Assembly (NCBI RefSeq): GCF_900143685.1
Contig: NZ_LT671675.1
Span: 161,111 to 225,110, forward strand
Direction: 5' to 3'
Source of the DNA: Parolsenella massiliensis
GTDB taxonomy: Bacteria > Actinomycetota > Coriobacteriia > Coriobacteriales > Atopobiaceae
DNA length: 64,000 bases
Both the position numbers and the translations under genes were made by a program. Of the stretch, positions 60,109 through 64,000 are shown in pieces. The notes beneath the pieces are model-generated. The model was given only the letters and a program-made list of their open reading frames with translations, was not told the origin of the DNA and did no database searches. Positions within the stretch are counted from its first letter, which is position 1. Each line of letters opens with the position of its first letter.

Positions 60109-62022
60109 ATGAAGTTCCGTCTTGGATGTAGCGAGGGAAGGCTTGCGCTGACCCTGGCCGATGAGCCCATCGAGAACTTTCTTGCCTCCTCTCTCTGGAA
60201 GGTCAGGCTTTCCTTTGCGAAGAGCAAGAGGCCTGAGCTCCATGGGCAGACGCTGCTGTTTCCTGCCGATCTGAGCATCGCCGACTGGCATAGAATCGCG
60301 GCTTCGCTTGAGGGCGCCTCGCGCTTTGGCGTGACAGTCGAGCATGACTCTAGCTTCGAGAAGGACGTCGCTTCGAATGGTGGGGACCTCGAGGAGCGGG
60401 CCCGTGTGGGCCTGTCCATCAAGGCGCATGATCCGGTTCTACTCGAGCGCTTTGAGGGTTTCTCGGAGACGGTCAACTCTCTGATGATCAGGCCTCTTCG
60501 CGAACGCCAAATGTGGGACGCCTTCTTCATGAGCGCAATGGGAAGCTCTGCGAACTTCTCGGTGCCGGGCTCGGGCAAGACCTCCGCAGTTCTTGGAGCG
60601 TTTGCATTCCTGCGTCAGAGAGGCGAGGTTGAACGAATCGTGGTCATTTCGCCCAAGAACGCATTTGGCTCGTGGCGAGATGAGTGGGCAGCCTGCTTTG
60701 GTAGGGCTGAGCCATGCCGTTCGTTGTGCTTTCACGACCGGAAATGGACGGGCGTTGATAGGGCTGGTCGACAGCGCGAGCTCCGCCTGGGCTATCGTGG
60801 CTACAACTTGATTCTGCTGAACTATGAGAGCGCAAACTATGGGGAGTCTCTTTATAAGGTCGTCAGGGACAAGTCTCTTCTCGTGTTCGATGAGGTCCAC
60901 AAGGTCAAGAGGGTCCATGGCAAGCGAGCGGAGGACGCACTTGCTGTGGCGCGGTGCGCCAAGTATGTGGTGGCGCTCACGGGTACGCCCATTCCCAACA
61001 GCTACCTCGATGTTTACAACCTTCTCCACATCCTCTATCCGGATGACTATGACTGGTACTTTGGCTTTAGGGAGCAGACGCTCAAGAAGGCCGACAAGGC
61101 GCTAGTCGAGAAGGTCAATGCCTCCATCCAGCCGTTCTTCTGCCGAACGAGTAAGAAGATGCTTGGGGTTCCGGAGCCCGAGCCGGACGATCTGGTGGCG
61201 GTGCCGGCGAGCGGCGAGGAGACAGAGGCCCTCCGCGAGCTCAAGGGATCGCTGGCACGTGACCCACTTGCGATGATCGTGCGCGTGCTCCAGCTTGAGA
61301 GCGACCAACGGATGCTCGAGGAGGACATCTCTTGGGATGACATCGAGGGACTCGTGGACGCGGCGGACGAGCAGAGCCTCGCCCAGCATCTCTCTGCTCC
61401 CATGACGCTTGTCAGCTCTGTCGGGGCGGGTGGCTCACCCGTGCTCTCGACAAAGACCAGGGCGTGCATCGACCTCGTCAGTCGGCTCTGTGGGGAGGGC
61501 AAGAAGGTAATCGTCTGGTGCATCTTCAAACGGAGCATGGCGAACATCTCGAGCCTGCTCAACGCTCGAGGTCACTCGACTCGCGTCGTGAGCGGGGCAA
61601 CCGGGATGGACGAGAGGCAGGAGATTCTCGACGACTTCAAGCTGGGTGGTCTTGAGGTGCTTGTCACCAACCCCCATACGCTTGCGGAGAGCGTCTCGCT
61701 CCATATGGTCTGCCATGATGCCGTTTACTTTGAGTGCAGCTATAACCTGGTACACCTGCTCCAGTCCAAGGATAGGATCAACAGGCTTGGCCTTCCGGAT
61801 GGGCAGTACACCCAGTATCACTTCCTGCAGTCAACGTTTTCTGTTCCCTCGGGAGCATGGTCGCTCGACCAGAACATCTACTCGCGTCTCTGCGAGAAGG
61901 AGCAGACGATGCTGGATGCGATCGACCGGGGCGTGCTCGAGCCTGGTTCGACCGACGAGAGGGACCTTGACCTGATTCTCGATGGACTGTTTGGAGATGA
62001 TGATGGACGGGTCTTGAGCTGA
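60109..62022 (+). CDS. SNF2-type superfamily 2 helicase/translocase
   Basis: A 637-aa protein. An N-terminal 120-residue region is specific to this family. Walker A is VPGSGKTS (152-159), motif Ia VVISPKNAFGSWRDEW, DEVH at 261-264, motif III VALTGTPIPNSYLD (from 288), motif IV KKVIVWCIFKRSMANI, motif V GLEVLVTNPHTLAESVSLH and motif VI LLQSKDRINRLGLPDG. The spacing is that of SNF2 translocases without a chromatin-like domain. It follows the ParB-like gene by three bases. A nuclease domain is not visible, so it may remodel or move along DNA for the other two products. Confidence 0.85.
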   Translation: MKFRLGCSEGRLALTLADEPIENFLASSLWKVRLSFAKSKRPELHGQTLLFPADLSIADWHRIAASLEGASRFGVTVEHDSSFEKDVASNGGDLEERARVGLSIKAHDPVLLERFEGFSETVNSLMIRPLRERQMWDAFFMSAMGSSANFSVPGSGKTSAVLGAFAFLRQRGEVERIVVISPKNAFGSWRDEWAACFGRAEPCRSLCFHDRKWTGVDRAGRQRELRLGYRGYNLILLNYESANYGESLYKVVRDKSLLVFDEVHKVKRVHGKRAEDALAVARCAKYVVALTGTPIPNSYLDVYNLLHILYPDDYDWYFGFREQTLKKADKALVEKVNASIQPFFCRTSKKMLGVPEPEPDDLVAVPASGEETEALRELKGSLARDPLAMIVRVLQLESDQRMLEEDISWDDIEGLVDAADEQSLAQHLSAPMTLVSSVGAGGSPVLSTKTRACIDLVSRLCGEGKKVIVWCIFKRSMANISSLLNARGHSTRVVSGATGMDERQEILDDFKLGGLEVLVTNPHTLAESVSLHMVCHDAVYFECSYNLVHLLQSKDRINRLGLPDGQYTQYHFLQSTFSVPSGAWSLDQNIYSRLCEKEQTMLDAIDRGVLEPGSTDERDLDLILDGLFGDDDGRVLS

Positions 62023-62053
62023 GGCGATTCGGACGGAACTTGCCCGAGCGGCG

Positions 62054-62079
62054 GACGAATGCTTGCGTCTCGTCTTTTT
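62054..62079 (+). terminator. Weak terminator after the SNF2 gene
   Basis: GACGA (62054-62058) and TCGTC (62070-62074) flank a loop and are followed by TTTTT. The stem is only 5 bp. Confidence 0.4.
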
Positions 62080-62086
62080 ACATTGC

Positions 62087-62305
62087 AGTTTTTGGCCGTT
62101 TACCTCGCGTTTATTGCTATTTAGATACCTTTCAGGGACGCATCCCCCGGTCTCAACCGGTTCGCTGCTATGTTGTGACTCACCACAACCGCGCCTGCTT
62201 GCAGGAGCACTCAATTCAATAGCCGCGAGCCTGTTGCCGGGGTCTCTCTATCTCTTCAGCCTCATATCGCCCTATCCCGCTTTCGCGTGCATGCGTTGGC
62301 TGTGG
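62087..62305 (+). promoter_or_regulatory. Leader with copy D, upstream of the McrB-like gene
   Basis: This is a near copy of 55515-55735. It contains TGC-TATGTT (62169-62174), ACCACAACCGC (62182-62192) and the same CCTGCTTGCAGG hairpin. The variable part (62139-62165) is the only section that differs strongly between the two leaders. It suggests that both operons share one control mechanism. Confidence 0.65.
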
Positions 62306-62347
62306 CTATGAACTAACGAGCCAAACAAGAGCTGAGGAGACGGGACT

Positions 62348-62616
62348 ATGCAAGTCGAGGGCTATGACGTTGCGATTCGCGTGCATATTACGGATGGGCT
62401 TGGGGTGGATACATCCAGGGCAAGATGTTGATCGGTCGACGGAATCTTATGCAGATTACCTCGCTCGATCAAGGGCCTCTCTGACTCGCTGGGCTCACGA
62501 TCTCCCAAATCTCGAACTCGAGCGATTCCAAAACCTCTTTCAGAACTTACGACGCAATCAGTGGGATACCAGTACCCGATGATGCTTGTCAAAAGACTCG
62601 ACCTGTTTGGTGGATA
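62348..62616 (+). pseudogene. Short open frames before the McrB-like gene, possibly a broken small gene
   Basis: GAGGAG precedes ATG 62348, which opens MQVEGYDVAIRVHITDGLGV and ends after 27 codons at 62429. The same frame then runs to a stop at 62614, two bases before the next gene. A second frame (62364-62582) encodes 72 residues ending DLPNLELERFQNLFQNLRRN. A good start signal with an early stop suggests a frameshifted or nonsense-mutated gene, but a real 27-aa leader peptide is also possible. Confidence 0.35.
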
Positions 62617-62617
62617 G

Positions 62618-64000
62618 ATGATCAGAATTAACGAATGGCTCGTTTACGCGGCACTGAGCCTTTTGAATGATAGAAATCCGGAACAAGGTGAATTCAGCCT
62701 CAAAACCGTCTACTTTTCGGAATCAGAACTTCTGCTTGAGGCGAACCGCCTCAACCCGGAAAGGAGAAGGGACCTGGTCTCGAAGGACTTCAAGGGGCTC
62801 GTCTTCAATGAGGCCGAGTCGCAGGGAGGCGATAGGTTCTTTGTACGTGGCCCGTCGAACATGTCGCTGAACTATCTCAGATTGGCCTCTAGGTCTGAGG
62901 CCGACTCTGCATATCTTGGAGTCTTTTCATCGTTTGATCTGGCTGAGCAGGGAGACCGCTCTTTCTTTCTGAACGGATGCCCTCTCGACGCGAATGGCCT
63001 GAGTGCTCTGCTTACGAGCTACTCGGACTTTGTCGAGAAGCAAAAGAGGGCGGGCATTCCTCGTCAGCCGCACTGCAACCTGTCTCCCCAGTGGTCGATC
63101 TATCTTGCTGCCGCCTCGTTTGCCCTTAACGAATTTCTTAGGACGGGGTCAGTGGACGAGGCGTCGTACTGGTTTATCCAGAAGCCAATCGTGGCCGAGG
63201 CAAAACAGCTGTATGGAAGAGAGAACACTTCGTTTCAGGTGTTTATCTCGTCAGCCTTTGCTGACGGGTCGTCAGCGGCTTATAGGTCATATTTCCTGCG
63301 CGGCAGCGAGTTCCAGATGAGAAGACTGTCTTGCCGAGCGGACGAAACCAAGGACGAGAAACGCCCGACTGATCCTCTTGACGACACTCAGATGATCCTG
63401 ACGTTTGACGGCCTGGTTCCGATACGGGAAGTGCTTGAGTTTGTTGACAATGAATACTCAAGCATCATGGAGAATGGCTCTCTCGGGAGCAGAACGGCAT
63501 TTCATTTCACGAGCCCTGGGGCAGACGAAGGGTCGGAAATGTCCGACGAGGAGTCGCTCGGGGCATCTTTGCGCACAACGCCCACTCCCGAAGAGTCTGC
63601 GCAGGCGGGGAATTATGACGACGCGAGCTTTCTCGGTGAAGTCTACATGACCGCTCCCGAGCTGGCTGCGATGCGACGCCTTCTCTTTCGAAAGAAATGT
63701 CTGGTGTTGCAGGGACCTCCTGGTGTTGGTAAGACCTTCTCTGCGACGAGGCTTGCGTACAACATCTTGGGGTCTCGAGACCCCTCGAGAGTGACCATGA
63801 TACAGATGCATCAGAACTACTCGTACGAGGAGTTCATTGAAGGATACTGCCCTACCGAAAACGGATTTGCGCTCAAGGACGGTGTATTGCTTCGTACCTG
63901 TGATGCCGCGAGAGAGGAACCGGATAGGCCGTTCTTTCTGATAATTGACGAAATGAACCGCGGCAATATGAGCAGAGTTTTCGGAGAATCATTTCTCCTG
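62618..64000 (+). CDS. McrB-like AAA+ GTPase, 3' end outside the window
   Basis: 461 codons are open to the window end. The N-terminal 330 residues have no recognised domain and may bind DNA (start MIRINEWLVYAALSLLNDRN). A short acidic linker leads to the AAA+ motor: YMTAPELAAMRRLLFRKKCLVLQGPPGVGKTF (Walker A 366-373), MIQMHQNYSYEEFIEGYCP and LIIDEMNRGNMSRVFGE (Walker B and the McrB-type N-R-G-N from 442). McrB with McrC cuts modified DNA; a mcrC gene would be expected downstream, outside the window. The gene directly follows the fragment above and shares its leader type with the operon upstream. Confidence 0.8.
   Translation, partial: MIRINEWLVYAALSLLNDRNPEQGEFSLKTVYFSESELLLEANRLNPERRRDLVSKDFKGLVFNEAESQGGDRFFVRGPSNMSLNYLRLASRSEADSAYLGVFSSFDLAEQGDRSFFLNGCPLDANGLSALLTSYSDFVEKQKRAGIPRQPHCNLSPQWSIYLAAASFALNEFLRTGSVDEASYWFIQKPIVAEAKQLYGRENTSFQVFISSAFADGSSAAYRSYFLRGSEFQMRRLSCRADETKDEKRPTDPLDDTQMILTFDGLVPIREVLEFVDNEYSSIMENGSLGSRTAFHFTSPGADEGSEMSDEESLGASLRTTPTPEESAQAGNYDDASFLGEVYMTAPELAAMRRLLFRKKCLVLQGPPGVGKTFSATRLAYNILGSRDPSRVTMIQMHQNYSYEEFIEGYCPTENGFALKDGVLLRTCDAAREEPDRPFFLIIDEMNRGNMSRVFGESFLL

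Noticed and set aside
55165-62192. CRISPR array
   Set aside because: The repeated 11-mer has only four direct copies, very uneven spacing and no spacers of constant length, and no cas gene is present.

Overview
The window is high-GC DNA from an actinobacterium of the class Coriobacteriia. The 16S rRNA variable regions and the gene content look most like Atopobiaceae (Olsenella and relatives). That placement rests on pattern recognition alone, because no search could be run. Most genes are ordinary chromosomal housekeeping and transport functions. Two stretches look like accessory defence loci.

Layout. 0-11.6 kb: an amino-acid ABC transporter, a flavodoxin remnant, a HAD phosphatase facing an AraC regulator, a PAP2 phosphatase, an excisionase-type HTH protein, a MazEF toxin-antitoxin pair, a TrpXYZ-like ABC transporter, L-asparaginase and an HD phosphohydrolase. 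11.7-17.0 kb: a complete 16S-23S-5S operon with a good promoter, boxA-like leaders before 16S and 23S, no spacer tRNA and a strong terminator. 17.8-23.2 kb: a three-gene operon (TerB-domain protein, BrxD-like ATPase, DEAD/DEAH helicase) matching the published Shango anti-phage architecture, with a LexA-like box in front of it. 23.3-32.9 kb: a DUF554 membrane protein, two cupins, a MacB-type exporter with a long coiled coil, a small secreted protein ending in a palindrome, a DUF2798 membrane protein behind an apparent attenuator, a histidine-kinase remnant, a 3-hydroxyacyl-CoA dehydrogenase and an M42 peptidase. 33-44 kb: purL, a transglutaminase behind a possible leader peptide, two U32-family proteins, a DJ-1/PfpI protein, an IS3-family element and homoserine dehydrogenase. 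44.3-55.0 kb: DNA repair genes (recQ, NUDIX, YolD-like protein, Y-family polymerase with a LexA box, sbcD, sbcC) with a RelBE-type pair, queD and an XRE regulator between them.

55.0-64.0 kb is the most unusual part. After sbcC comes about 730 bases without a gene, holding three copies of a small structured RNA-like element. A fourth copy lies at 62.18 kb. Each copy has an extended -10 box (TGC-TANNNT), then 6-7 bases later the invariant ACCACAACCGC, then in every copy a small hairpin. One copy ends in a strong intrinsic terminator, so it looks like a free-standing sRNA of about 93 nt. Another can form a pseudoknot. Two lie inside nearly identical leaders of about 220 nt: one precedes a three-gene operon (1022-aa multi-HTH protein with a sigma-4-like segment, ParB-like protein, SNF2-type helicase), the other precedes a McrB-like AAA+ GTPase gene cut by the window end. 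I do not recognise this operon-plus-RNA arrangement as a named system; it is the best candidate here for something undescribed.

Short palindromic elements are common at gene 3' ends. Two nearly identical LexA-type boxes, one before the Shango-like operon and one before the Y-family polymerase, suggest that both belong to the SOS response.
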